Shown here: in pieces, positions 30,472 to 39,150 of the stretch
Position numbering within the stretch: position 1 is the stretch's first letter
Layout of the letters: each line of letters begins with the position of its first letter
DNA from: Desulfovibrio sp.
Lineage (GTDB): Bacteria > Desulfobacterota > Desulfovibrionia > Desulfovibrionales > Desulfovibrionaceae
Direction of reading: 5' to 3'
NCBI GenBank assembly: GCA_031287575.1
Contig: JAITSV010000032.1
Location: forward strand, 1 to 64,000
Length of the DNA: 64,000 nucleotides
The notes under the pieces: model-generated
Told to the model about the DNA's origin: nothing
The model's input: the letters and a program-made list of their open reading frames with translations, nothing else
The model's database searches: none
Translations under genes and position numbers: made by a program

Positions 30472-31467
30472 CTACCGCGCCCACCACGGCACGTACGACC
30501 ACCCGGAACGCAGCCCCTCGCGCCACCGCGCGGCGTCGGGGTCCACCTTGTCCAGCAGGGCATGGAAGCGCGACGAATGGTCCAGGTGCACGGTGTGGCA
30601 AAGCTCGTGCAGCAACACGTGGCGGGCCAGTTCGCGCGGCAGGAACAGCAGGCTGGCGTTGCAACTGATGGTGCCCCGCGCGGAACAACTGCCCCAGCGG
30701 GTCTGCTGCATGCGCACCACGCAGCGCTGGTAGTGGAAGCCGTGCTCCACGGCCAGCCCATGCAGCCACGGGGCCAGCCTGCGCCGGGCCACGGCGCGCA
30801 GCCAGTCGCGCAGAAGGTCCACGGCCACACCGTCGCCAGTTCCGCCTTCGGGCACGCGCAGGCGCAGGGCAGCGTCCACCTCGCGCAATTCCGGGCGCAT
30901 GCCGGGCGCAAGGGAAGCGCGGATCACGGCATAGCGCGCCTGAACAGCGGACAGGACCACCTCGCCGGGCACGCTGCGGATGCCGTCCGGCCCCAGGAAC
31001 GCCCCGCCGCCGGGCAGGATACCGTGGATGGCGCCAGCGCCCGCCCCGCCCGCACCCTCGCCCGCAGTACCCTCCGCACCGGGTATCGGCCCGGCCAGAC
31101 CGGCCCGCAGCAAGGCCCGCACGATCCACGTGCGGTGCCGTTCCAGCACTTCCGGTATGCGCGTGGCGCTGAAGCCGGGCGGTATCACCACCTCCAGCCC
31201 GCGCCGGGGCACGATGCGCAGCCGCACCCGCCGGGCGCGGGGGCTGGTGCGCACGTCATGCCGGGGCGGCCAGGCAACGTCACTGGGCGAAGGGGCGACG
31301 CCGGTGTCCTCGGCGCCACTTCCGGCTTCGCTCACGGCGTCGTTCCCGGTGTCAGGCGCGGTGCCAGGCACGGCGTCGTTCCGGGTGTCAGGCGCCGCTT
31401 CCGGCCATCCGGATCGGATCCCGGCAAATCGCCGCAGCAGCTCTTTCAGGGGGTTCGTCGGGCTCAT
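30472..31467 (-). CDS. YgjP/DUF45-type metal-dependent hydrolase
   Basis: A 331-residue protein with a C-terminal zinc metallopeptidase-like domain: QTRWGSCSARGTISCN and the metal-binding HELCHTVHLDHSSRFH (residues about 288-303), the signature of the YgjP family. Family members are usually about 170-240 residues; the excess is an N-terminal 70-residue Ala/Gly/Asp linker with repeated VPGTAPDTGNDAV-like segments and a Gly/Ala insert near 130-150. Substrate is unknown. It runs opposite to its right-hand neighbour and shares the 92-base upstream region. Confidence 0.85.
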   Translation of the reverse strand: MSPTNPLKELLRRFAGIRSGWPEAAPDTRNDAVPGTAPDTGNDAVSEAGSGAEDTGVAPSPSDVAWPPRHDVRTSPRARRVRLRIVPRRGLEVVIPPGFSATRIPEVLERHRTWIVRALLRAGLAGPIPGAEGTAGEGAGGAGAGAIHGILPGGGAFLGPDGIRSVPGEVVLSAVQARYAVIRASLAPGMRPELREVDAALRLRVPEGGTGDGVAVDLLRDWLRAVARRRLAPWLHGLAVEHGFHYQRCVVRMQQTRWGSCSARGTISCNASLLFLPRELARHVLLHELCHTVHLDHSSRFHALLDKVDPDAARWREGLRSGWSYVPWWAR

Positions 31468-31478
31468 GTGTACGGGGC

Positions 31479-31507
31479 TTTACCTGTGCCTGTTTAGCGC
31501 ATAGTAT
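31479..31507 (+). promoter_or_regulatory. Predicted promoter of the VKOR-like gene
   Basis: TTTACC (31479-31484) and TAGTAT (31502-31507) are 17 bases apart, giving a leader of about 45 bases. Confidence 0.6.
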
Positions 31508-31559
31508 CGCGTCGCCTCGGGCTGGCCTTTCCGCAAGACCCGCACTGGAGATTCGAGAC

Positions 31560-32645
31560 ATGCTCGCGTCAAACCGTTCCGCCTCCATCTGGGGCGGCTT
31601 TCTGCTCGCCGCGCTGGGCGCGGCTTTCTGCGCCTGGGCCGCCATTGCCCCGTCCGAGTCGCTGTGCGTCAGCACCGGCTGCTCGCTGTACCGCAACCTG
31701 ACCATCCTGGGCCTGCCCCTGTGGTGGTACGGCACGGGCGCGTTCTCGCTCCTAGCCCTGTTCTGCATCTTCGGCAAGCAGGGCGCCGCGCGCGGGTTCG
31801 TCTGGCTGATGCTGGCCGCCGACACGGCATTGCTGGCGCTGATGGCCCTCACCGCCCCTTGCGCGGCCTGCTTGGTGGTGGCCGCACTCATCGCTGGGGC
31901 CTTCGTGGCCATTCCCGGCGAACCGCGCCGCGACCGGCAACAGCGCATCCCCATCCTGCTCCTGGTGTGGGGCGGCCTGTTCTTCGCCAACGGGGCGGCC
32001 CTGGCCACCGAGCGCATGGGCGCCTGGAACCTCCAGGGACCGGAAAACGCCCCCGTCACCCTGTATTTCTCGCCGTCGTGCCCGGCCTGCCGCCAGGCCA
32101 TCGCCGCCCTTGCCGGTGCCGCGCCGGACACGGTGGCCTACCGCCCGGTGGCCGAAAACGACGACGACATCCTGGCCATCGAGCAGATGCGGCGGTCCGT
32201 CGAGCAGGGCTCATCCGTGGCGGATGCCCTGCGCAAGGCGGTGGATGCTCCCGCCGCTCCCACGATGTCCCTGTTCGAGCAGGCCCGGCTGCGTTGGAAG
32301 CTGCTGCGCAACAAGGCTCGCGTGCTGTCCACCGGCGCGGACCGGCTGCCGGTGATGCTGATGGCAGGCATGCCCCGTCTGCCCTTCGGCCACGGAGCGG
32401 ACGGCGCCGCGCCAACCTCGGGCACCACCTCTTCGCAGGCCCCTCGTCCCACCGCCCCGCAGCAGGGACCGTCCTCGCCGGTGCAGGGAACTGGGCAGGG
32501 AACTGGGCAGGGGCCTGGGCAGGGCCAGCCGGGCAAAGCCGCTCCCGCCCCCGCCCCCACGGGACAGGACACCGCGCTGCCATTCCTGACCAACGATTTC
32601 GCCGGGTGCGCGCAAACACCCAGCAACAACGCCACCTGCAACTAG
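31560..32645 (+). CDS. VKOR-family membrane protein with thioredoxin-like domain
   Basis: A 361-residue membrane protein probably making or relaying disulfides for exported proteins. The first 150 residues have four hydrophobic spans. The VKOR cysteines are visible as a pair in SLCVSTGCSLY (outer loop) and the quinone-side CAAC in TAPCAACLVVAAL. Then a thioredoxin-like segment begins, VTLYFSPSCPACRQA, with its own CPAC. The last 90 residues are a Pro/Gly/Gln tail with GTGQGTGQGPGQGQPG repeats, ending in two further Cys (GCAQ, TCN). Bacterial VKOR-thioredoxin fusions replace DsbB/DsbA; the low-complexity tail is unusual. Confidence 0.8.
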   Translation: MLASNRSASIWGGFLLAALGAAFCAWAAIAPSESLCVSTGCSLYRNLTILGLPLWWYGTGAFSLLALFCIFGKQGAARGFVWLMLAADTALLALMALTAPCAACLVVAALIAGAFVAIPGEPRRDRQQRIPILLLVWGGLFFANGAALATERMGAWNLQGPENAPVTLYFSPSCPACRQAIAALAGAAPDTVAYRPVAENDDDILAIEQMRRSVEQGSSVADALRKAVDAPAAPTMSLFEQARLRWKLLRNKARVLSTGADRLPVMLMAGMPRLPFGHGADGAAPTSGTTSSQAPRPTAPQQGPSSPVQGTGQGTGQGPGQGQPGKAAPAPAPTGQDTALPFLTNDFAGCAQTPSNNATCN

Positions 32646-32879
32646 ACGCCACGCGGGGCCATGCCGCCCCGTACCGTCCCCCGCGCATTTCTCCGAAGCT
32701 TGCTCTTCGGCCCGCCATCTTGGAGCGAGTTCGCCAAGAGCCCGGTCGGAAACGACCGGGCTCTTCCTTGGCATGCCCCTCCGACAGTCAACCGTACGAC
32801 AGCCGACACGGGCGCCAACGCCCTTTCCCTCCGGCACCCTCTCATAGATTGATCAATCAATCAGAACCAGCAAGATTTG
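32646..32879. other. Spacer with terminator and palindrome, upstream of dsr operon
   Basis: Contains the VKOR-gene terminator (32737-32764) and, at 32848-32859, the perfect palindrome GATTGATCAATC, followed by another ATCAATC half. No coding frame is supported. The palindrome lies about 20 bases upstream of the predicted dsr -35 and may be a regulator site. Confidence 0.4.
32737..32764 (+). terminator. Terminator after VKOR-like gene
   Basis: A 12-bp stem AGAGCCCGGTCG/CGACCGGGCTCT with a GAAA tetraloop; the downstream T run is short (TCCTT). Confidence 0.8.
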
Positions 32880-32931
32880 TTGACCTTTCGGGTGTTTCAG
32901 ACTATGTGAAAAAAATCATTTTTTCAGACAT
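32880..32931 (+). promoter_or_regulatory. Predicted dsr-operon promoter with dyad operator
   Basis: TTGACC (32880-32885) and TATGTG (32903-32908) are 17 bases apart; the -10 is a weak match. Overlapping it, 32904-32931 is an imperfect dyad: ATGTGAAAAAA on the left and TTTTTTCAGACAT on the right, with a short centre. It resembles an operator of the Rex/CRP-FNR class but matches none well. Confidence 0.5.
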
Positions 32932-33073
32932 CGCACTCGCGCGCGCCGTGCGCGGGGTTTGTCCGGGGAGGCGACGCATCCCCCCTTTTCGCTTGGACAA
33001 AGCGGAAAAAACGCCGTATAGGGGGGTGCGCCGCAAGAGGCGTGCCCGCTAACCGCAACGGCAAAGAGTTCAC

Positions 33074-33619
33074 ATGACCATCAAGGACCTGCTCGCCGAG
33101 CACAAGGACGCCATCATCCACAAATGGATAGATGCCATGTATGGCACCTATCCGTTTGATACCGTGGGTTTCCTGCGCAGCAGCAGGGACCAGTTCTCCA
33201 ATCCCGTGGGCCACACCACCGCGGCATCCGCCGTGGTCATCTTCGACGCCATTGCCGGCGACGACGTGGACGAAGCCCGCCTTTCCGAGGCCATAGAGGA
33301 TGTCATCCGCATCCGGGCCATCCAGAATTTCACCCCCGAGCAGGCCGTGGGCGTGCTGTTCGTGCTGAAGACGGTGCTCCGCAAGATGCTGCGGTCCGCC
33401 ATCGTGCAGCACGGGCTGCACGACGAGCAGCTGGAGGTGGAATCGCGCATCGACACCGTGGCGCTCATGGCCTTCGGCAAGTATGCCGCCTGCCGCGAAC
33501 GCCTGCACATGATGAAGGTAGACGACTTCAAACGTGGATACGCCCAGCTCCTGCGCAGGGCTGAACGTATATTGGACAAGCCGGTAGGGGAACCGGACAC
33601 GCAGAAACCGATAGCCTAG
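33074..33619 (+). CDS. RsbRD N-terminal-domain-like protein leading dsr operon
   Basis: A 181-residue soluble, helical, heme-free-looking protein that resembles the RsbRD_N sensor fold: MTIKDLLAEHKDAIIHKWID, then FTPEQAVGVLFVLKTVLRKM, ending in KRGYAQLLRRAERIL. It is 15 bases upstream of dsrM and transcribed with it, so it likely senses or adjusts something about the Dsr complex or is an accessory assembly factor. The role is inferred only from position. Confidence 0.75.
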   Translation: MTIKDLLAEHKDAIIHKWIDAMYGTYPFDTVGFLRSSRDQFSNPVGHTTAASAVVIFDAIAGDDVDEARLSEAIEDVIRIRAIQNFTPEQAVGVLFVLKTVLRKMLRSAIVQHGLHDEQLEVESRIDTVALMAFGKYAACRERLHMMKVDDFKRGYAQLLRRAERILDKPVGEPDTQKPIA

Positions 33620-33634
33620 CAGCGAGGTAACGGA

Positions 33635-34642
33635 ATGTTCATTTCACTTTTAGCGGTCATTGCGCTGGGTTGCATCGCCTGGCTGGGAGCTGCCTCAGGC
33701 TTCCAGTACCTTATCGGGGTGGTGTTGCCGTATGCCGCGGTGCTCGTGTTCATCGGCGGTTTCGTCTGGCGGATGGTGGACTGGGCCAAATCGCCCGTGC
33801 CCTTCCGCATCCCGACCACGGGCGGCCAGCAGAAGTCGCTGGACTGGATCAAGCCCGCCCGGCTCGACAGCCCCTTCACCACCGCTGGCACCGTGGGGCG
33901 CATGCTTCTCGAAGTGCTGCTGTTCCGGTCGCTTTTCCGGAACACTTCGGTCGAAATCCAGAAAGGCCCCCGCGTGGTCTACTATTCGGCCAAGTGGCTG
34001 TGGCTTTTCGCGCTGCTGTTCCACTACTGTTTCCTGCTGATCTTCATCCGGCACTTCCGGTTCTTCCTCGAGCCGGTGCCCTTTGCCCTGACGGCCATCG
34101 AGTTCGTTGACGGCATCATGCAGATCGGCGTGCCCCGCATGTTCATGACCGACGTGCTCGTCGTCGCGGCGCTCGGCTTCCTGCTGGCCCGCCGCCTGTT
34201 CAGCGAGAAGATCCGCTACATCTCGCTGGCCAACGACTACTTTCCGCTGTTCCTGCTGCTGGGCCTCGTGGGCAGCGGCATCTGGATGCGCTACTTCGCC
34301 AAGGTGGACATCGCGGCGGTCAAGGTCCTGACCATGGGCCTCGTGACCATGAACCCCGTGCTGCCCGAAGGCATCGGCGCGGCGTTCTTCATCCACATCT
34401 TCCTGCTCTCGTGCCTGCTTGCGTACTTCCCGTTCAGCAAGCTGATGCACATGGGCGGCGTCTTCCTCAGCCCCACGCGCAACCTGCCCAACAACACGCG
34501 CGCGGTGCGCCACGTGAACCCCTGGAACCCGCCCAAGAAGTACCGCACCTACGCGGAATACGAGGACGAGTTCCGGGAACTGATGGAAGAGGCGGGGCTG
34601 CCTGTCGACAAAACCTCTGAAGAAGCCGCTGCCGCCGAGTAA
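33635..34642 (+). CDS. dsrM: DsrM, diheme b-type membrane subunit
   Basis: A 335-residue integral membrane subunit (NarI-like) of the DsrMKJOP complex, thought to pass electrons between the menaquinone pool and the cytoplasmic DsrK. Six hydrophobic segments are visible; His residues on the spans (LLFHYCFLLIFIRHFRFFL and PFSKLMHMGG) are candidate heme b ligands. The C-terminus is a soluble tail (YRTYAEYEDEFRELMEEAG). Spacing to dsrK is ten bases. Confidence 0.95.
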   Translation: MFISLLAVIALGCIAWLGAASGFQYLIGVVLPYAAVLVFIGGFVWRMVDWAKSPVPFRIPTTGGQQKSLDWIKPARLDSPFTTAGTVGRMLLEVLLFRSLFRNTSVEIQKGPRVVYYSAKWLWLFALLFHYCFLLIFIRHFRFFLEPVPFALTAIEFVDGIMQIGVPRMFMTDVLVVAALGFLLARRLFSEKIRYISLANDYFPLFLLLGLVGSGIWMRYFAKVDIAAVKVLTMGLVTMNPVLPEGIGAAFFIHIFLLSCLLAYFPFSKLMHMGGVFLSPTRNLPNNTRAVRHVNPWNPPKKYRTYAEYEDEFRELMEEAGLPVDKTSEEAAAAE

Positions 34643-34651
34643 GGAGCCGAC

Positions 34652-36262
34652 ATGTCCAAACTGCCAACTCCCGACAAGCTGATCGCGACCATCCCCGCCT
34701 TCCCCATGGAAGGATGGATGGACACCAAGCCGGACTTCAAGCCCGGCACGTGGTGCTATCCGGCCAAGGTCGACAACATGAAGGCCCTCGGCATGCCGAA
34801 CCCGCACGAGTGGTCGGCCGATCAGGAAGACTGGAACCTGCCGGAAAACTGGGAAGAGATCATCTACGAAGGCCTCAAGTCGCGCCTGGCCAAGCACCGC
34901 TCGCTCAAGGTCTTCATGGACATCTGCGTGCGCTGCGGCGCCTGCGCCGACAAGTGTCACTTCTTCATCGGCACGGGCGACCCCAAGAACATGCCCGTGC
35001 TGCGCGCCGAGTTGCTGCGCTCGGTGTACCGCCGCGACTTCACCACGGCGGGCAAGCTGCTGGGCAAGCTGGCCGGCGCCCGCAAGCTGGACAAGGACGT
35101 CATCAAGGAGTGGTTCTACTACTTCTACCAGTGCACCGAATGCCGCCGCTGCTCGCTGTTCTGCCCCTACGGCATCGACACCGCGGAAATCACCGCCATC
35201 GCGCGTGAGCTGCTGCACGAGTTGGGCCTTGGCATCCACTGGATCATGGAGCCGGTGTTCAACTGCAACCGCACCGGCAACCACCTTGGCATCCAGCCCC
35301 ACGCGTTCAAGGAAATCGTCGAGTTCCTCTGCGAGGACATCGAGACGGTGACCGGCATCAAGATCAACCCGCCCTTCAACGAAAAGGGCCACGAGATCGT
35401 GTTCATCACGCCCTCGGGTGACGTGTTCGCCGACCCCGGCATCTACACGTTCATGGGCTACCTGATGCTGTTCCACGAAATCGGGCTGGACTACACCCTG
35501 TCCACCTACGCCTCCGAAGGCGGCAACTTCGGCTCGTTCACCACCTTCGACATGGCGAAGAAGCTGAACGCCAAGATGTACGCCGAAGCCGAGCGCCTGG
35601 GTTCCAAGTGGATACTGGGCGGCGAATGCGGCCACATGTGGCGCGTGGTGCACCAGTACATGGATACCTTCAACGGCCCCACCCCGCCCAAGATGGAAGT
35701 GCCCAGGTCGCCCATCACCGGCACGGTGTTCAAGAACGCGGCGTCCACCAAGATGGTGCACATCGCCGAGTTCACGGCCGACCTCATCAAGCACAACAAG
35801 CTGCGCCTCGACCCCAGCCGCAACGACCACCTGACCGTGACCTTCCACGACTCGTGCAACCCGGCGCGCGGCATGGGCCTGCTGGACGAACCCCGCTACG
35901 TGCTCCAGAACGTGTGCAACAACTACGTGGACATGCCCGAGAACACCATCCGCGAGCAGACCTTCTGCTGCGGCGGCGGTTCCGGCCTGAACACCGACGA
36001 AATCATGGAAATCCGCATGCGCGGCGGCCTGCCCCGCGGCAATGCCCTGCGGTACGTGCAGCAGAAGCACGGCGTGAACACCATGGCCTGCATCTGCGCC
36101 ATCGACCGGGCCACCCTGCCCCCGCTGGCCAACTACTGGGCCCCCGGCGTTACGGTCTACGGTACCCACGAGCTGGTGGCCAACGCCCTCGTGATGCGCG
36201 GCGAACAGAAGCGCACCATGGACCTGCGGCAGGAAGAACTGCCCGGTATGGAGGATGAATAA
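34652..36262 (+). CDS. dsrK: DsrK, HdrD-like iron-sulfur catalytic subunit
   Basis: A 536-residue cytoplasmic Fe-S protein that is proposed to reduce the DsrC trisulfide. Two [4Fe-4S] motifs are CVRCGACADKC (near residue 93) and CTECRRCSLFC (near 155). The CCG domain typical of heterodisulfide reductases is seen as FHDSCNPARGMG and FCCGGGSGLNTDE, which hold the special catalytic cluster. No membrane span. Positioned between dsrM and dsrJ. Confidence 0.97.
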   Translation: MSKLPTPDKLIATIPAFPMEGWMDTKPDFKPGTWCYPAKVDNMKALGMPNPHEWSADQEDWNLPENWEEIIYEGLKSRLAKHRSLKVFMDICVRCGACADKCHFFIGTGDPKNMPVLRAELLRSVYRRDFTTAGKLLGKLAGARKLDKDVIKEWFYYFYQCTECRRCSLFCPYGIDTAEITAIARELLHELGLGIHWIMEPVFNCNRTGNHLGIQPHAFKEIVEFLCEDIETVTGIKINPPFNEKGHEIVFITPSGDVFADPGIYTFMGYLMLFHEIGLDYTLSTYASEGGNFGSFTTFDMAKKLNAKMYAEAERLGSKWILGGECGHMWRVVHQYMDTFNGPTPPKMEVPRSPITGTVFKNAASTKMVHIAEFTADLIKHNKLRLDPSRNDHLTVTFHDSCNPARGMGLLDEPRYVLQNVCNNYVDMPENTIREQTFCCGGGSGLNTDEIMEIRMRGGLPRGNALRYVQQKHGVNTMACICAIDRATLPPLANYWAPGVTVYGTHELVANALVMRGEQKRTMDLRQEELPGMEDE

Positions 36263-36264
36263 CC

Positions 36265-36645
36265 ATGTATAACGGCAAATACATCATCCCCGGCATCGTG
36301 ATCTTCGTCGGGCTGTTCACCTTTCCCTTCTGGTCCAACCTGCTGACGCCCAAGTACGAGCGCCCGCAGCTGGCCCTGCCCGCAGGCCAGAAGGAATGCA
36401 TCGAACCGGCCGAATACATGCGCGCCGAGCACATGCACATTCTCGACGTGTGGCGCGACCAGGCCCTGCGCGAAGGCAAGCGCGCCTATGTCGCCTCCAA
36501 CGGCAAGGTCTGGGACATAAGCCTGCAGAACACCTGCATGAAGTGTCACACCAACAAGGCCGATTTCTGCGACAAGTGCCACAACTCCAACAGCGTGAGC
36601 CCCTACTGCTGGGATTGCCATGTGGCGCCGAGGGGGAACCAGTAA
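36265..36645 (+). CDS. dsrJ: DsrJ, triheme cytochrome c
   Basis: A 126-residue periplasmic cytochrome with an uncleaved-looking N-terminal anchor (IIPGIVIFVGLFTFPF). Three heme c sites are visible: CMKCH, CDKCH and CWDCH, matching the family's three unequally ligated hemes. Its stop shares a base with the dsrO ATG. Confidence 0.97.
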   Translation: MYNGKYIIPGIVIFVGLFTFPFWSNLLTPKYERPQLALPAGQKECIEPAEYMRAEHMHILDVWRDQALREGKRAYVASNGKVWDISLQNTCMKCHTNKADFCDKCHNSNSVSPYCWDCHVAPRGNQ

Positions 36646-37424
36646 TGAGCACCACCAGAAGACAATTCCTGAAGATCGCCGGGCTTGCCGCCTTCGGCCT
36701 TGGCACCTCGAGCGCGCTGGACGCGGCCGAGGCGGTCGCCAAGGACATGCCGGGCGCCAAGTACGACGTGGGCGGCAAACACCTTGCCGCCAAGCGCTGG
36801 GCCATGGTCATCGACACCCGCAAGCTGGAATCGCGCGAGGACTTCGAGCGCATCATCCACGCCTGCCATTCGATCCACAACGTTCCCTCGATTCCCACCA
36901 AGCAGGAAATCAAGTGGATCTGGACCGACAAGTACGACCGGGTGTTCACCGACGACATGAGCCAGCATCTGTCCCCCGCCGTGCGCGAAAAGGACTATCT
37001 GCTGCTGTGCAACCACTGCGAGAACCCGCCGTGCGTGCGCGTGTGCCCCACCAAGGCCACCTTCAAGCGCGCCGACGGCATCGTGGTGATGGACTACCAC
37101 CGCTGCATCGGCTGCCGCTTCTGCATGGCCGGGTGTCCGTACGGCGCGCGCAGCTTCAACTTCGGCGATCCGCGCCCCTACCTGAAGGACGTGAACCCCG
37201 CCTTCCCCACCCGCATGCGCGGCGTGGTGGAAAAGTGCACCTTCTGCTCCGAACGGCTTGAAGTGGGCCTGCTGCCCGCCTGCGTCGAAGCCTCGAACGG
37301 GGCCATCCTGTTCGGCGACCTCGACGACCCGAATTCGCCGGTTCGCAAGGCCCTTGCCGAGAACTTCAGCATTCGCCGCAAGCCCTCCATCGGGACCCAG
37401 CCCGGCGTCTACTACATCGTGTAG
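36645..37424 (+). CDS. dsrO: DsrO, periplasmic iron-sulfur subunit
   Basis: A 259-residue ferredoxin-like protein with a Tat signal (TTRRQFLKIAGLAAFG), so exported folded. Cysteine clusters are CNHCENPPCVRVC, CIGCRFCMAGC and CTFCSERLEVGLLPAC, as in NrfC/DmsB-type subunits. It would exchange electrons between DsrJ and the membrane subunit DsrP. Start overlaps dsrJ (TAATG). Confidence 0.97.
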   Translation: MSTTRRQFLKIAGLAAFGLGTSSALDAAEAVAKDMPGAKYDVGGKHLAAKRWAMVIDTRKLESREDFERIIHACHSIHNVPSIPTKQEIKWIWTDKYDRVFTDDMSQHLSPAVREKDYLLLCNHCENPPCVRVCPTKATFKRADGIVVMDYHRCIGCRFCMAGCPYGARSFNFGDPRPYLKDVNPAFPTRMRGVVEKCTFCSERLEVGLLPACVEASNGAILFGDLDDPNSPVRKALAENFSIRRKPSIGTQPGVYYIV

Positions 37425-37435
37425 GAGGAGAAGCC

Positions 37436-38599
37436 ATGATCGAGAAGGTTCTGAAAGGCTCCCCGGCGTTCTACATCTGGCTGCTGTTCCTCGGCGGCAT
37501 CGCGAGCCTGGGCGTCTTCGCGTACATCTTCCAGCTGAAATACGGGCTGACCATCACCGGCATGAGCCGCGACGTTTCGTGGGGGCTGTACATCTCGCAG
37601 TTCACCTACTTCGTCGGCGTGGCGGCCTCGGCCGTGATGCTGGTGCTGCCCGCCTACTTCCATCACTACAAGAAATTCAAGAAGATGATCATCCTCGGCG
37701 AGTTCATGGCGATCTCGGCCGTGCTGATGTGCATGCTCTTCATCGTCACCGACATGGGGCAGCCGCAGCGCATGCTGAACGTCATCCTGCACCCCACGCC
37801 GAACTCCATCATGTTCTACGACATGATGGTGCTGATGGGGTACCTGTTCATCAACGCGCTGGTCGGCTGGGTTACCCTGGAAGCCGAACGCCACGACGTT
37901 GACCCGCCCAAGTGGATCAAGTTCTTCATCTACCTGTCGGTGGTGTGGGCGTTCTCCATCCACACCGTCACCGCCTTCCTGTACGCGGGCCTGCCCGGCC
38001 GCCACTACTGGCTGACGGCCATCATGGCCGCCCGCTTCCTGTCCTCGGCCTTCGCCTCCGGTCCGGCCATCCTGCTGCTGCTGGTCATCGCGCTGCGCCG
38101 CCTGACCGGGTTCGATCCGGGCCGCGAAGCCATCCAGACCCTGACCAAGATCATCACCTACGCCATGGCCATCAACGTGTTCTTCTTCCTGCTGGAAGTG
38201 TTCACGGCCTTCTACAGCGGCATGCCGGGCCACCAGCACCCGCTCACCTTCCTGTTCGTGGGCCACGACGGCCACGCATCGTGGGTGGTGGGCTGGATGT
38301 GGACGGCGGCCGTGCTGGCCATCCTGGCGCTGTGCCTGCTCATTCCCCCGCAGATCCGCGACAACGAACGCGTGCTGCCGTGGGCGCTGGGCATCCTGGT
38401 CATCGCCAGCTGGATCGACAAGGGCCTGGGCCTCTTGATCGGCGGCTTTACCCCCAACCCCTTCGAGACGGTGACCGAGTACGCGCCCAGCTTCCCGGAA
38501 ATCATCGTCACCGTGGGCATCTATGCCATCGGCCTGATGGTGCTTTCCGTGCTGTGGAAGATCGCCCTCGACGTGAAGAAGGAAGCGGGCACCTTCTAG
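37436..38599 (+). CDS. dsrP: DsrP, NrfD-like quinone-interacting membrane subunit
   Basis: A 387-residue NrfD/PsrC-type protein with about ten membrane spans, likely exchanging electrons with menaquinol on behalf of DsrO. Span-1 motif GSPAFYIWLLFLGGIASLGV and the conserved HTVTAFLYAGLPGRHYWL region are typical. Last gene of the operon; a strong terminator follows. Confidence 0.96.
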   Translation: MIEKVLKGSPAFYIWLLFLGGIASLGVFAYIFQLKYGLTITGMSRDVSWGLYISQFTYFVGVAASAVMLVLPAYFHHYKKFKKMIILGEFMAISAVLMCMLFIVTDMGQPQRMLNVILHPTPNSIMFYDMMVLMGYLFINALVGWVTLEAERHDVDPPKWIKFFIYLSVVWAFSIHTVTAFLYAGLPGRHYWLTAIMAARFLSSAFASGPAILLLLVIALRRLTGFDPGREAIQTLTKIITYAMAINVFFFLLEVFTAFYSGMPGHQHPLTFLFVGHDGHASWVVGWMWTAAVLAILALCLLIPPQIRDNERVLPWALGILVIASWIDKGLGLLIGGFTPNPFETVTEYAPSFPEIIVTVGIYAIGLMVLSVLWKIALDVKKEAGTF

Positions 38600-38632
38600 C
38601 CGCTGTCCGACTGACCAGGCCTATGGATTGCA

Positions 38633-38663
38633 AAGGGCCCGTGCCGCACCGGCACGGGCCCTT
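38633..38663 (+). terminator. Terminator after dsrP
   Basis: A 13-bp stem AAGGGCCCGTGCC/GGCACGGGCCCTT with a 5-base loop; only a short T/C-rich tail follows. Confidence 0.85.
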
Positions 38664-39098
38664 CTGCGTGTGCGGCAGGCCATGGCCGAGGCTCTTCGCC
38701 ACCCGGGCCTGCCCCCTCCCCATGTGCATCATCCGCGGGTGCGCCTGACCTGTCCAGCCACGCCCGACGCAACGCCGGGCAGCATACCCATGCCCCGTGT
38801 GGACAACCACCGCCGTCACGCCCACGCGCCAGCATGGCCACCCCCGTTGTCCCGGACTGCCCGAGGCAGGGTGTGCCCACCAGGTCCCCACCCTGACCCG
38901 CGCAGGGCTGGACAACCCCATGCAGGGGCTGCCACGGGGCTGAAAACGCTCCAGCCAACCACGCCCGGCGCCCACCCGCTACGCGCCGCATCCGTCCGCT
39001 ACGCGTCGCTTGACGCTCCCTGCGCACGGCGCAACGGTCGATGTTTCCCCCCGCCTGCCGCCCGTGCCCGTGCCCGCCTTCGCCCCCTTTTCGAACGC
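38664..39098. other. C-rich spacer, no gene seen
   Basis: 435 bases with no open frame of gene-like composition. It contains the short direct repeat CCGCTACGCG (38978 and 38998 regions) and C-rich tracts. It separates the convergent dsr operon and FadL-like gene, so no promoter is needed. Confidence 0.45.
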
Positions 39099-39127
39099 AA
39101 AAGGGCCGCCCCCGAAGGAGCGGCCCC
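39099..39127 (-). terminator. Terminator after FadL-like gene
   Basis: On the minus strand GGGGCCGCTCC and GGGGGCGGCCC form a nearly perfect stem followed by TTTTGCG. Confidence 0.8.
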
Positions 39128-39150
39128 GTGCAGGCGCGAAAAGGCCGAGC

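Noticed and set aside
33695..36169. An 824-residue minus-strand frame over dsrM and dsrK
   Set aside because: Antisense shadow of two clearly identified genes.
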